From contig NC_092661.1 of assembly GCF_032118995.1 (NCBI RefSeq), forward strand, positions 250,501 to 314,500: 64,000 bases of DNA, in the 5' to 3' direction. The DNA comes from Asterias amurensis (lineage: Eukaryota > Echinodermata > Asteroidea > Forcipulatida > Asteriidae). How positions within the stretch are numbered: position 1 is the stretch's first letter; each line of letters opens with the position of its first letter. This document shows, in pieces, positions 1 through 12,160 of this stretch. The position numbers and the translations under genes are program-made. Below the pieces are notes generated by a model. It saw only the letters and a program-made list of their open reading frames with translations, did no database searches and was not told the DNA's origin.

Positions 1-481
1 TACTGTCAACTCATGATCTGCAAGGCATTCTCTAAACATAAAAAGTTGGCGGTGTCTGTTCTTCACACTCTACAAAACAAAGCACATGGATGTGTTTCTA
101 TACAAGTTTGATTGATAGCAGAGATTTTGAAACAACTTTTCCGATTGTTCTCATCTCTCATCTTGATGCCTTCTCATCATTGAACATACTATCATCATCG
201 CGATGTGACATTCACCAAATGTTTTTAAATTCCTCACACGCTGTATGATTGATCCAGGGTTATGTGATGTGAATGTCGAGTCAGTGAATTCGAACTACAC
301 CGATAGTCAAGTATGAGTGTGTTTACTGCTTAGAACTCAGCCTGCTTGGATGGACAAGTGCCGTGTTTTCAGTAGACATAACACCCAATCTACACCCTGA
401 AAGTAAATGTTGGTTGACTGCGTCCGAAATCGGCACTAACGCATCCCGCATCTGTGATTTGAGACTAGTTATAGATCCATC
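1..481. other. 5' flank of the GPCR gene, no feature recognised
   Basis: AT-rich sequence with no convincing coding exon. It should hold the promoter and 5' UTR of the receptor gene that starts at 482. I found no TATA box or repeat that I would defend. Confidence 0.4.
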
Positions 482-1873
482 ATGGATGCAACTATCCCGC
501 TCATTTGCAGCTTTCATATTCTAGTTTTTCTGATCGGCGTACCGGGAAATCTTCTTATCCTGCAAGTTTTTGTCAAGAAAACCCGAAAGACTAGTACCAA
601 TGTTTTCATAATGGCATTGGCGTCCGTGGACCTTATGGCATGTCTTTTGAGACCAGTGTTTGTGGGAAACAACATGGTACTTGTTGTAACGGCAGAGTAT
701 CCCTCAATATGGAGTGAAATCATTTATTACGTTTTAACTTATACCACTATTTATAGCTCGACAATTTTAACTGCAGCAATTGCATTCGACCGTTACGATG
801 CTGTATGTAGACCACATACTCGACTCCTAACATACTTTGGGGCACAAGTTGTTGCGGTGTGTTGCTGCGTTGTATCTTTACCAATGACTGTACCAACTGT
901 CTTGATGTATTTTAGGCCAACATTAGCAGTCCGTCTGTCGAGACATTGTCTTTCTTTATCAACATACATCGTCTCTCTTCTACTTGTAATCATCTTTTAC
1001 ATCTGTGTCTATAAAGCTGTTTTGTATCGCACCAAAGTACGGACCAAGTGGGGACGCTTTACCGGTGTTACGGCAGCCGTGGAGAACTCGGTGTCCGTAG
1101 CCGGCCAAACAGAAGTTTCAACTTTAGCAACAGCTACAAGAGACATCAGTAAATTGAGTCCAGTTACTGAACAATGCGCACTTCAGGATGTGAACCATGG
1201 ACAGAGTGATACGCAGTTTGATTCCAAACCAAACCAGACATCATCTCCAACTGATTTGGAAATCGTGAGTTTGAAAGACAATAAACAGTCGGTAGTTTAC
1301 CGAAACCTTGGTACAAATGAAGGACCCTCGAATGCCCAAAACCCCCAAAGTTATTCCTCCCTATCTCCTGAGATCCAAGAAACATCTTCAAGTGCGGTGA
1401 GTGAAAAACTTAAAGTTCCAATTTCTCCTCAGATATCAGGGTGTGGTACCTCGACGTCAGCAACGAATAGCTCTACCAAGAGACAACGGTCACCAAGCGA
1501 GAGAGTCAAATCCTCTAAAAGTATTGCAGTAAGGATGCAGAATAAAACCACTAGAATGCTTCTAATTACTACCATTGTGTTCTTCGTAACTTGGATCCCA
1601 TACATGTGTTTAGCTTCTATCAGTATTTATCATATGGTTGTCGAAGTTGAACCTAACAAAACTTTAATGAGTTTTTTCTCCACGGCATCTCATCTTCTAT
1701 TAGTTAATAACGCAGGAAACCCATTTATTTATGTACTCGCAAATAGACAGTTCCGAAATGACTGTCAGCGGGAGGTACGTCGATTAGCGCGCATAATTCA
1801 ACCTTGCTGTAGATGTTTCATGTGTTCTCCATTAGTCAATATGATCAGACGTTGTGGCAATACTACTGTCTAA
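482..1873 (+). CDS. Rhodopsin-type (class A) G-protein-coupled receptor, orphan, intronless
   Basis: Single-exon ORF of 463 aa with seven hydrophobic segments at roughly residues 5-30, 40-65, 78-102, 118-143, 160-182, 355-382 and 394-420. Class A landmarks are present: PGN in TM1 (N23), LASVDL in TM2 (D50), DRY at 103-105, TWIPY in TM6 (W371, P373) and NPFIY in TM7 (413-417). Odd points: the TM3 cysteine expected 25 residues before the DRY arginine is a glutamate (E79), although ECL2 has C156; TM5 lacks its usual proline; the N-terminus before TM1 is only a few residues. Intracellular loop 3 is about 170 residues and rich in Ser, Thr and Gln. A cysteine cluster near 442-448 could be palmitoylated, and the C-terminus T-T-V fits a class I PDZ ligand. 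It should be a plasma-membrane receptor coupling to G proteins; ligand and subfamily are unknown. The start is the first in-frame ATG; an upstream exon cannot be excluded. Confidence 0.9.
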   Translation: MDATIPLICSFHILVFLIGVPGNLLILQVFVKKTRKTSTNVFIMALASVDLMACLLRPVFVGNNMVLVVTAEYPSIWSEIIYYVLTYTTIYSSTILTAAIAFDRYDAVCRPHTRLLTYFGAQVVAVCCCVVSLPMTVPTVLMYFRPTLAVRLSRHCLSLSTYIVSLLLVIIFYICVYKAVLYRTKVRTKWGRFTGVTAAVENSVSVAGQTEVSTLATATRDISKLSPVTEQCALQDVNHGQSDTQFDSKPNQTSSPTDLEIVSLKDNKQSVVYRNLGTNEGPSNAQNPQSYSSLSPEIQETSSSAVSEKLKVPISPQISGCGTSTSATNSSTKRQRSPSERVKSSKSIAVRMQNKTTRMLLITTIVFFVTWIPYMCLASISIYHMVVEVEPNKTLMSFFSTASHLLLVNNAGNPFIYVLANRQFRNDCQREVRRLARIIQPCCRCFMCSPLVNMIRRCGNTTV

Positions 1874-2151
1874 GGTCCAAATGTCACACCAGGCAATTTA
1901 CAGGCAACTAGTTACAGATAATCTTTATGAAAAAAAAAAAAAAACATAGAAAAAAAAGACTTTGCTATAGGGTCAAAACGTCAGGCCATTACAACATTTT
2001 AGCGTTTACCATAGGTCATTCTTTGGTTGGTAAGCAGTTTAAGACAGCTAATTATACTTATTACAAAAAAACACATTTCAATGTTCATATATTTGTTGCT
2101 GTTGATCGCAAGAGATTGTTCAAAGATTGAGTCGTGTGCTACAAAAGTAAT
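1874..2151. other. GPCR 3' flank
   Basis: Sequence after the receptor stop codon includes an A-rich run near 1928-1955. The next AATAAA-type hexamer on the plus strand that I noticed is at 3215-3220, so the 3' UTR may extend through the adjoining MITE. This is not decided by the sequence. Confidence 0.3.
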
Positions 2152-2530
2152 CCTTTAAGCCAGTGGACAATATTGGTAATTGTCAAAGACCAGTCTTCTC
2201 ACTTGGTATATCTCAACATATGCATAAAATAACAAACCTGTGAAAATTTGAGCTCGATTGGTTGTCGGGGTTGCGAGATAACTATAAAAGAAGAAAAAAC
2301 ACCCTTGTCACACGAAGTTGTGTGCTTTCAGATGCTTGATTTCGAGACCTCAAATTCTAAACTTGAGGTCTATAAATCAAATTCATGGAAAATTACTTCT
2401 TTCTCGAAAACTATGTCACTTCAGAGGGTGCCGTTTCTCACAATGTTTTATACTCCCCATTACTCGTTTAAACCAAGGAAGGTTTTAATAATTATTTTGA
2501 GGAATTACCAATAGTGTCCACTCCCTTTAA
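2152..2530 (+). mobile_element. MITE family A, copy 1
   Basis: Terminal inverted repeats begin with a form of AGGCAGTGGACACTATTGG and end with its complement, with TTAA at both ends. This copy has an internal dyad, TCGAGACCTCAAATT facing AACTTGAGGTCTATA. Non-coding. It is one of about twelve copies of the family in the window. Confidence 0.75.
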
Positions 2531-3449
2531 GCATGCTTTAAGCATGCTCTGCAGTTGGTTGCCTGTAAAAGTTGCTTGGTTTGAAGGCCCTTATCTTTGG
2601 AGAAATACGGTTGGCTGATTCAACACGGCACTGGTTCATTGCATTCGATTAGGCAAGGTACAAGTATGCAGAATGACATTAAAATGTGCGATATTGTTAT
2701 AAAGCAAGTATGATTATCAAATGTGAATTGGAAAAAAAAAGAACTTTTTTCTTTCATGTAAAAGAAATGGTTAAACTTTTGTGAGTTTATTTTATTAGAC
2801 GTGGACATCAAGATCTTTAGTTCCTTTCAGAACATTTATTTTTAAAAACTCAATTCTCCCCAATAATTGTTTTTCATAAGTTTTTGTTTTAGTTGTCGTT
2901 GTTTGCCCTAAGGTTTTAGATATTGATACAAATCTTGTAGCATAGTTTTTAGATTTTTTTTGAAATATTTTGTTACTTCGCTTTAATTTTGTGTTTTGAG
3001 AAACTGAAAATCGTTATCGCGTTGTGGTCAATCAATAGGATGCAAAGTGCAGGAGTTGCTACGATGTAGACAACCATGTCCTAAGGGGTTAAATGCTTCT
3101 AGGGTTAGAATACTATCCATTGGAAAGTGCAATCAAATAACGAGTTATAATCATGACCAAGGCGCTGTACTACTAGTCTCTATATAGTTTGAATATATCA
3201 TTCCTTTTTATGAGAATAAACATAGAGTGTTTAATGGTACGTGTTTGAAAGCTGTATATATTACAACAATGCATGTTTATCATTTAGTAGTGACTAGCAT
3301 TGGTAATAACTGTAACATAAATAATACACGTCGTGCAACTCCAATTGGAGCAATTTATTTCAGGTTTAGTAGTCGTTGGTTCACCCAATAGTCTCACGTG
3401 ATATGTTGCCGAGCAGTGCGGTAGTAATTCCGTGATGGGTAATGATCAT
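2531..3449. other. Intergenic, nothing recognised
   Basis: AT-rich single-copy-looking sequence without a convincing ORF, RNA gene or repeat structure. A plus-strand AATAAA is present at 3215-3220. Confidence 0.4.
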
Positions 3450-3649
3450 GGCCCAATTTCACAGAGCTGCTTAAGCAGAAATTATTGCCTAAAAAGTATT
3501 TTCAAAGCAGAAATGGGCAGGATACCAGTCACACATTGTACATGTGACATTGTAGTTTGGCTGGTAATCTTATTCTAGTAAGCATAATGTTGTTGTGCTT
3601 AGCTAGTTTTAGTTTTGTCGTGCTTAAGCAGCTCTATGAAAATGGACCC
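3450..3649 (+). mobile_element. MITE family B, copy 1
   Basis: Begins GGCCCAATTTCACAGAGCTG and ends with the near-complement CAGCTCTATGAAAATGGACC, about 200 bp apart. Internal sequence carries repeated GCTTAAGC and GCTTAGC motifs. No coding capacity. The same ends recur at 11718, 13686 and 14703, and a weaker copy lies near 24310. Confidence 0.75.
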
Positions 3650-6600
3650 AGACTAATTCAACTATAGCACTTTAGGGTCATTACAGTTCTGCATTATAAA
3701 GAATATAGTATCGCTTTCTATGTGTCCTGTAAATAAGCTAAGAATTGTAAACAGAAAAAATGTATAATGCACAACAAACATATTTCTGTACTCGCTCTGT
3801 GGTGTGTAAATAAAACTACTTATGGGGCCAATGTAGATAGATTCTTATGTACTAAGAATCACGTGACAATGTGCCTATATATATAATAGGAGTTGGGAAA
3901 CATTCAATAACGTACAAGAAATTGTTAATTTCTGTGTCAGTCATTTACCATGTATATATCTTGGTCATAGTAAACACATGCCATGTAAAGACAAAGGAAT
4001 CAGACATCGTTGTGGGCTATGTGTCTAAAATCAAATGAAGGTACCAGACGCATTCATACATTCCGGTATGAAAATATTAATATTATGTCATCAAAGAAAG
4101 TAATTCTCTTATTATGATAAATGTATATCTTTTCATGATTTAAAAGATATATTCTACTTTCATTTTAACCAAACTAGTGAGTAATTCTGTGTGCTATAGA
4201 CCATTTGATGTGTATAAAAAAAGAACTATAAAGTTCCGTGACGTACCATAATTTGCATAATAATTAGATATAACCCCAAAGCGTTCTCAAGAAACCTTTG
4301 AAAACGAACTGGAAAACAAGAAAATACAAGCAAAAAATCCCGAGCTAAGGGGTGCCACTATTTGTGTGTCTAAAGCTACAGGGGTGACAGAAACAACAAC
4401 AAGTGTGGTATAGTATTCAAAGATTAAACGTAACGTATTTATAACAAAAGTGTTGTCGTTTTTTAACATAGAGCATACTTTGTATGTCGACATTGTGTGA
4501 AACATCCGCAAATGTTTTTTCTTATTGTTGTAGCCTATTTCCAGTTTTCAAACCGCAAATTTAAAAGTCCTTTTCAAATTCAGATAGAGAAACAGTCTAT
4601 GTCTATCTAGGGTTTATTTCTAATACGACGTTCGTATCGGATACATGCATATTTCAGTTCTAGATTATTATTCCATTTATAACTCCAGACGAATATTACA
4701 AATAATACACGATAAAGACAATACTTTAGTTTGAGAAATAATATGGACGGTTTTGGAGTATTTTGAAAATCAGAATATGATGTGCATTAATGGAAAGTAA
4801 TTTAATCTCAGCATTTGTAAATACTTGTTTTTGTCATTTCGAGGATAAGCACTATGGAGGGGAATTCCAATCAACTGGGTGTATCTTTAAAAATATTTGA
4901 AGTAATAGTTGACGGTAATTCAAAGTTAATCTCATGTAATTATTTAATTCCAACAAATCTCTGCAGTGCGTTGAAGTAAATTAGTATTTTCTGTGCATAT
5001 ACCAATGTTTTAATTAGGTGTTGTATAAAAGTTAATATTGGCTTTTAATGTACATCTTATTGTTCGTCTTGAGGTCCCCAATGAGGTCATTACATTGGAA
5101 TTAAGCAATTAACTATGGCATCTGGTGAGCCTGTAATACAAACCTCCTTACTTGTTTTCCTTGCTTACAAACCAAATTGAATTATACAGCAAGTAAATTT
5201 ACGGGTGGACAGACAAAAAAGGGCAACATCCTTGAGAACATTTTATTATAAGGAAACGAAATGTCAGAGGAAGGCGGTTTAAGGTGGACACAAAATGCCA
5301 AGGATGGGTTCTGAGAGTAATGCTCTTACCCAAGCCTCTAAGAAACAAAGTACGTGCAGGAAAGATTGGAAAGAGGTATTCTCTAGGGATGGATGATACA
5401 TGTAAGACGAATGTTTGATCCAGTATGCTCATATCGCGGTTCTATTGTGCTGAATTATTCACCTAAACCCATTTCGTTCTTCATTATAAAACCTTGAATT
5501 AAGCTTTCCGAATCCCTAAATGCACCCTTTGCTTTCTACCGATACAAATGTCATTAAATCTGCTGCTACAATCTGAGAGAATGCACGCCTCCATTTACAC
5601 GTTGACTGCTAGATGCCATGGTCGAGTAAATTCCGTTAGGTATCAATCTCAAGACACTCATGACAAGAAGACGATGACGTCACAGACATCAATAGACTGG
5701 TCACACTTAAAACGAGAGATACAGACAATACGAAGACAACGACTAAGGAAATCAAGACACAGGGGACAATACTTGGACTACATGCATTCAATTATGTCCC
5801 TAACTTTCTTGAAATTTAGACCTGGTATCACTTTAAGTAGGTCAAGAAATGGACTAAGTCCAGATAACTTCAGATTTTAATCTTTAAGGTGTTTTGAGTT
5901 TTGTGACAATCAATTTAAAACAAAATTCAGTTACTTGACATGACAGACAACACGTCGATATTTTCCGAAGACATTGGACGAAGACAAGACATGACTTCTC
6001 CTAGCTTTCTTTCTTTTGGGTTCACAAGAAACGTATACGACATTGTTATTTAAAGACAAGCAACACAATCAAGCTATGGGTTTTTCATTTCATATCTCAT
6101 GGCAATGACTCAAGATGGAAAGCCATAAGACTGTAGTCCAAAGAGCCAGTACAGCCAGAAGCCAAAGCCAATCAACCATTCAATCAATGGCTTCGTACGT
6201 TTATAAGAGCAATATAGGGAATGTTTTTTAGCTATAGACATAAAGAAGTGATTGGTACAAATCGATTTAGCACACCGGTTTACCGTTACGATCCGTGGTT
6301 TCGGGTATGGCTTTATAAAAGATCCCAAGTTCCACCAAGACACTCTACCAAAACTAGCACTACTCCTAGTAGTAAAGACACAATTATGGTAACATGCCAT
6401 CGTTAAACTAATATCACGCCTCTTTGGTGTTAAAGCACTTTAATATTCGATCAATATAATAATAAGAGTCAGGGTGTATGACCGCTTGGTCATTGCATTA
6501 ATAACGTTTTAAGACGACAATGTTGACATACATTGGTCGACTGACTAACTGATGACTGTACAAATTAAAACCGACAAGCCGTGAACACTTTGAAGATACC

Positions 6601-6824
6601 AATCTTACTCCAATAACCGTTGATTGTAAACTCAGATAAACAAAGCTCTTACCGGGAATATATTAAATTTCTTTTAACTCCAGATTTCTGCATATACATG
6701 TATAAAATATTAGACAGTAATTGTATAAACAAAGTAAGGTGAATTATAAAGTGTATAGTTTACCAGTATTGATTAATACTAAGGAAATGACGTCACAGCT
6801 AGATGTGATTAAGAGTTACCCAAC
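3650..6824. other. Intergenic, nothing recognised
   Basis: AT-rich. The longest open frame, at 5548-5880 (+, 110 codons), has no recognisable domain or splice context and is not called as a gene. Isolated CRE-like TGACGTCA octamers occur near 5675 and 6788. Confidence 0.4.
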
Positions 6825-6918
6825 CTACATTCTTAAAAACTCCTGTGTCAGATTTGACCCTGGTCCCGAGTCCCATGTGACCTGATCCGTCTTGGGGTCC
6901 AGCTGACTCGAGAAGTAG

Positions 6919-7050
6919 TTACACAATGGGATTTTGAGGTTCTGCGGCGTCAGTTTGAACCATGTATGGGTCATTTTGACACAGATTCTTGAACACACTG
7001 AAACAGAAATAGGTCAAGACCTCGGTGACCGGATCGAGGTCAACTGTGAC
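6919..7050 (-). CDS. Possible terminal coding exon, unknown protein
   Basis: On the minus strand an acceptor-like AATTCCAG precedes a 44-codon phase-0 frame that begins VTVDLDPVTEVL, includes QNDPYMVQTDAAEP, and ends in TAA. The stretch is richer in G+C and has more balanced codons than its AT-rich surroundings. A second frame of the same segment, entered at a further acceptor at 6997, stays open to 6825 (it includes CNYFSSQLDPKTDQ), so the frame is not certain. I do not recognise either product. No start or upstream exon has been linked, and it may be a decayed gene fragment. Confidence 0.3.
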   Translation of the reverse strand, partial: VTVDLDPVTEVLTYFCFSVFKNLCQNDPYMVQTDAAEPQNPIV

Positions 7051-7845
7051 CTGGAATTGTTTAAAGGTTGGAATTAACTTTTTGAAAGAAATACAGATGG
7101 TATTGTTTCCCTCGTATACCGAGGGATTAATGTGCATTTTCATAAATATTATTTTGAAGTATGTTTTGTTATCCGAAATATGTTTGTACATCCTGATTAA
7201 ACATGTCGTGTTGCAATTATTGAATACAGTTGAAGATACATTAGTCGAAATGTTGAGTTTTAAATATTATTTAACTTCCGATTGTTACATTGTGACTTAA
7301 TTATCCATCCACAAGACTTTAATCTTAACATGATAAAATAACTATTTTCAATTATTTTGTCTATTTCTTTTTAAAGTAAAATGTTCAAGTAGTCATAGTC
7401 CGAAGGTGCAAAAAGTTCAATCCATTGTATATGGCCAGAATTACATGTTATGACGATCATGAAGATATGCAATATAGTCCATTGAACCCATATGACTTTA
7501 AGATTACTTTAAGAAGTCAAGACTACGTAAGAAGTATTAGACATTCAAATTTCGCAAAGTCTATCAAAATACTAAATAAGTAATATAACTTGCTATAATA
7601 GTATAGGGTCTATCAGCGCAATTATACCAAACTGTTAAATGTCTACTTTTTGCAATAAAAACTCAGTACGAAAGAAGATTCTAAAGTCTGGTGTTTCTGA
7701 ACTTTGACGATCCCTATACATTTTAACGAGACCTATTTTATGCATAGACACTGAACAGCTTGAGTATTGCTTTACTACACAGAATCACTGTAGGCAGTAG
7801 CTGGTGTTCAATCAGGCCAGTGCAATCTTGAACATAGTCTTCATT

Positions 7846-8097
7846 TTACGAGTCAAAGTAGAAATCAGAGGCGATTGGAGTAAATACGGACGGGATAATC
7901 AGCTTGAAGGGGTACATAGAGCTGTTAGCGTGCTGGAGGGGAAGACTAGCACCTGCTCCCTCCTTGATGTTTGAATAGTGAGCCCGGCGCCAGACCAAAT
8001 AACCCTTACAGGCTGGGATAGAGATCTGGTATAGCTCTGTGTTCTTGATTACACCGTAAGTCAGACTATTCCTTATTTCACAACGATTGCTTTCCAC
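7846..8097 (-). CDS. Possible coding exon, unknown protein
   Basis: Minus-strand frame of about 80 codons with balanced codon use and locally raised G+C, containing YQISIPACKGYLVW and SSMYPFKLIIPSVF and ending in TAA. The last bases also form a possible donor (GACTC|GTAAAA at 7850), which would join in phase to the acceptor at 6997. There is no ATG, and the upstream acceptor is unclear because the sequence before it is purine-rich, so the 5' boundary is approximate. I do not recognise the family. It could be one exon of a gene shared with 6919-7050, or a pseudogene fragment. Confidence 0.3.
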   Translation of the reverse strand: MESNRCEIRNSLTYGVIKNTELYQISIPACKGYLVWRRAHYSNIKEGAGASLPLQHANSSMYPFKLIIPSVFTPIASDFYFDS

Positions 8098-8124
8098 TTT
8101 CCCACTATTCCTTCAAATTGTCCG

Positions 8125-8345
8125 GAAGAGGACAACTCAGAATCAATACCTAAGTCTACAGAAATATAAACATCTCAAAGGATTCTGTTTATCTTAAATT
8201 ATCTGTACTAAAAATCTTTGTAGCTAATAGAGGTTTTCATTGGCAGAATCAATACTTCTGTCTACACAAACATAAACATCTCAAACGAGTCTGTTACTAT
8301 CTTGATAGTGATCTATCATATACAATCTGTGTAGCTAATAAATAG
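8125..8345. repeat. Diverged tandem duplication of about 110 bp
   Basis: Two adjacent units share AGAATCAATAC, ATAAACATCTCAAA and GTAGCTAATA in the same order. They are diverged, so the duplication is old. Non-coding. Confidence 0.5.
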
Positions 8346-10624
8346 TCTGTCATGGGAGAGACGAATTACAACACTAAGGTACCGCCTCGAACCTTCTTCA
8401 AGTCATGCTGTCAGATCTTGGGAATCTTTGGTTTCAATTAAAAAATATACTAGAAAGAAACATTCAAACACCAGATGAATATAATATGCTGAAACATCCA
8501 TTTGCTACCGTTGTATCACTTCAGAGAAAATAGTTGTCTTGGGTCACATTCCTAAGACTTTACAAGTCAGCTGGCAGATGAAGTTTCCTTAATTTGATAA
8601 TCTATGTCTGTCTATAGTAACTTGAGATATGCGACTTAAAGTCTTCACATAACACGTTTATTATTAAGATGGTCTCCTTATTACGCTGGGTGTCACCTCT
8701 TCACAGATGATGATAGAGTCTTGAGGTGGTAATGTCAGACACGATGCTTATAGGAGCATGGAGAGAGAGCGAAGGGTGGGTGGAATGAGGTTGTATCAGC
8801 CCTCCCTTCTACTCCTAATTCATCATGTTCCAATGGGCCATACGTATGGCATTTCATTTAATTCTATTAGCATGTCTGGCTTCAACAAAAATTGCTGTTA
8901 TGATTTCAATTAAAGATTTATGTGTTTCTGAAGAGAGATACAACATAAATGCTTTTTCCAGATCAAATTCAGCAAACGCTGATAAAACCCTTTAAAGAAA
9001 CATCTTTTTAAAGCCTCTGAAGGAATGAAAAGATCAAAATAACCGCGGAATGGCCTGATAAGCCTCACTGAGTGTTCAATTTCGACCTGAGTTGAAACCA
9101 AGTACACTCAAAACAAGATTTTCTAGATCGAATATTTGTGTCAAACCAACAATTCGATTCCCAAGAAATTTATTAAAATACTACTTGCATTTCTTGGGAC
9201 TCGTTACTGATATTATCTTAAAAGTATTAAGTTATCAAATAAGTACAACATAATAACGCAACTGATCGGCGAAGGCTTTTAATGTCAATCTCCCTTGGTG
9301 CCGCCTGAAGTTTAAAGTCTTCGTTTTCCTCACATTTTGGTTGCCAGTCTTCCATTATTATTGACTTCATTTTGTTGTTTGTCCATCACATTCTTTTTAA
9401 AATGTGTATCTTGGAATTCTCTGAACTGTGTATAAATTCTTTTGCTGGTAAGATTTTAAAGTTATCTGTAAAAAACTATCAAGTTTATCTCAACATTTCT
9501 TAAGAAATGTATTTTGCAGAAGATGACCATGCCATGGGATAACTTGAATCTAACACGATCTTAAAGATCTCTTGAAACAAAATCCGACACCTCAATCTCT
9601 TGACCAGGTGAGGTCGACACCCTGCCATTATCCTTTTCATTTGCCCTTAGTCTATTTTCAGAAGAAGATTTTAGACTTGGGATTAGTTTCATGAAGTGCA
9701 AGCAATCCCATATCTTAGTCTTTAAGAAAAGTGTTAAAGGCCTCAGGTTCTGAAGTCTCCACGAAAGAGGAAGAATACACGAAGAAAACAACACTCTGAT
9801 TATAAACTTTTTAATGTATGAAATGTCGCTAGACAAGATGTCTTCGAAGGCTGTTGCAGGAAGTTCTAGAGCAATCATGAAGAGAGGGGAGACAGTTTCT
9901 TATAGTCGGTGAAACTTTGGCTTTCTATAAGGTGTCATGTTCAATCGCTGCAGGATGGTATCCGGATCCCGACGCTTCAAGATCCGGGGATCCGGACCCG
10001 TTGACAACATGTTAAAACAAACAGGTAGGCGTTCACCTTTTTGTGTGTGGTTCAATAACCGTCAATAACCGTCAAGCTACAGACAGATGGACAGCTGATA
10101 TTTCCACATTATTGCAAACAGAATAACATCCCTTCACATGTATCTTTAATGGACCACAAGTTGCCCAACAATGGCAAGCAGTTGTGTGATGAACCGAAAA
10201 ATAATGATGACATTTATCGCTTCATACATACCACAATTATGATATTATTACAAATATGATCCGCCATGATGTATAAGCAAAGGCAATACTATGACGTCAA
10301 CCCTTACACGCATCTTATTCTATTGGGAGTGTAAGTAAGGTTTGGTGTGGCACTATATTATACAAATCTCTTGTGTGATATAGTGGTGGCTCTGAGTTTT
10401 TCTGCCCACAAAAGATATTCTTACATGGTGTCACCGAAAACATCACTTAGTATTTTCCACCGTGCACAGCATTAAGTTTTTCTTATATTGAGAAGGGAAA
10501 AACAGTTCGTGTTGATGTGTTAGAGAAACAGAACAGATAACATTCATGTTTTGAGACACTTAACCTGTTTATGTTTGCTGGTTCAAGCTGATCAATTCTA
10601 CAGAAGCTGAAGTGACTATGATGT
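8346..10624. other. Intergenic, nothing recognised
   Basis: No convincing gene. A short GC-rich dyad made of ATCCGGATCC and GGGATCCGGA lies near 9959-9997. Confidence 0.35.
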
Positions 10625-11024
10625 GTTAAAGGCCCTGGATCCTTTCGGTAATTACTCAAAATATATACCAGCGCAAAAACTGACTTGGTAACGAGCAATG
10701 GGGAGCTGTTGATAGTATAAAACATTGTGAGGAACGGCTCACTCTGAAGTAATGTAGTTTTTGAGAAAAGGTTCTCACTAGGTTTAATGTGATGTGCTGT
10801 GATGAAAAAGACTTGGCCTGAAGGCTTTTTTTCGGGCATCTGAACGCACAAACAATAATGCAAAGAGGATGTTTTTCTTCCATGGTGTTATTATATTGCA
10901 ACTTCGATGACCAATATTGAGAACAAGTTTTCACAGCTTTGTTATTGATGCATAATGTTGGGCAACACCAAGTGAGAATACTGGTCTCTGACAATATTAC
11001 CAAAACGTGTCGAGGGCCTTTAAA
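10625..11024 (-). mobile_element. MITE family A, copy 2
   Basis: Diverged copy in reverse orientation. TTAAAGGCCCTGG at the left and GAGGGCCTTTAA at the right keep both TTAA ends. It carries the family's segments around GAGCAATGGGGAGCTG and ACATTGTGAGGAACGGCTC. Confidence 0.7.
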
Positions 11025-11717
11025 CCCTCAGTGCATACACGATCTCATGCATCCTTAATATGTTGACTGAGCAAGACGTAGTTGCTGATTTAAGATGTGT
11101 GGGGTGCCAAGAAACACCGGTTAAAATCTCATCGACTATTATCACTAGAATTCAAGATGGGTCAGCAGATGTGAGGTAGCTCTTAATGATTCATGCTTAT
11201 GTAACGGATTGTAGACTTAAGCAACCCATAAATGCTGGGGAAGTAGATGATGCTCAAGAAATAGACCTACCGTGGAAAGTTATCTTTTAAGAGGGAGTAT
11301 TTTTTTCAGAAAATGTCTTCATATCAAAGAGGGAAATGCATTGGACATAACGAAATGAAATTTAAAATAATTTTCTTCTAAAAGAAAACCTAATCGTCGA
11401 CGGGTATTTATTAAATTGTTTAATTAATTAACTTGTTTATTCCGGTTGTGGCGCCAAAGATTCTCAGAAAAGCGAACTTAATCATTATACTTAAGCCAAG
11501 AACCTTATAAAGAGAAGAGACGAGGAAAGGGGTTTTGGTTGTAAATAAGTGGAAGAGAACTCCAGAGATATATTCCCGAGAAACGCACACATTCAGAGAG
11601 GGACTGAAGAGAGGTGGAAAGAGAAGAAAGATACCACTATAGACCAACTCGATCGCCCAATACTTCTGAGAACAGTGTGTACCAATGTTTACGGCAGATT
11701 CGACCGGCACAAGTTCT

Positions 11718-11949
11718 GGGCCCAATTTCATGGCTCTGCTTACCGTAAGCACAGAATTGGCGCTTACGGCAGCAGGGAATTCTGTGCTTACGGCAAGCGT
11801 ATTCAAGTTACTAGGCATTCTACGCTTACAAGGCTAGCGCAGAAATTCGGCGCTTGCACGTAAGCGGGGAATCGCGATCGTAACGTAAGCGGGGAATCGC
11901 GATCGTAAGCGCAGAATTCGGCGGTAAGCAGGGCCATGAAATTGGCCCT
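11718..11949 (+). mobile_element. MITE family B, copy 2, with internal amplification
   Basis: Ends GGGCCCAATTTCATGG and CCATGAAATTGGCCC form terminal inverted repeats. The interior is GC-rich for this window and built from short repeats of CTTACGG, AAGCGCAGAATT and a 24-bp unit with GGGGAATCGCGATCG that occurs twice in tandem. Confidence 0.75.
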
Positions 11950-12160
11950 GGTGTTGTCAACAGCAGGGTGTGGATGGGCTCGAATCCTGGTCATGACACT
12001 TGTGCGACCAGGCTCATAATTATAGTGGAGGGTAGCCAGGACTACATCCTTATGGACTGTCAAGGGGGTAACTCTGTTTCAGCGCAGGAGTAGGTGGCAA
12101 CCATGCCCCTGGTGACAGTTGATTTGGGTTGACAGCATAAATCAGTTAAGTGAAGCCATT

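Noticed and set aside
5548..5880. 110-codon plus-strand open frame
   Set aside because: No recognisable domain, no splice or promoter context, AT-rich composition like its surroundings.
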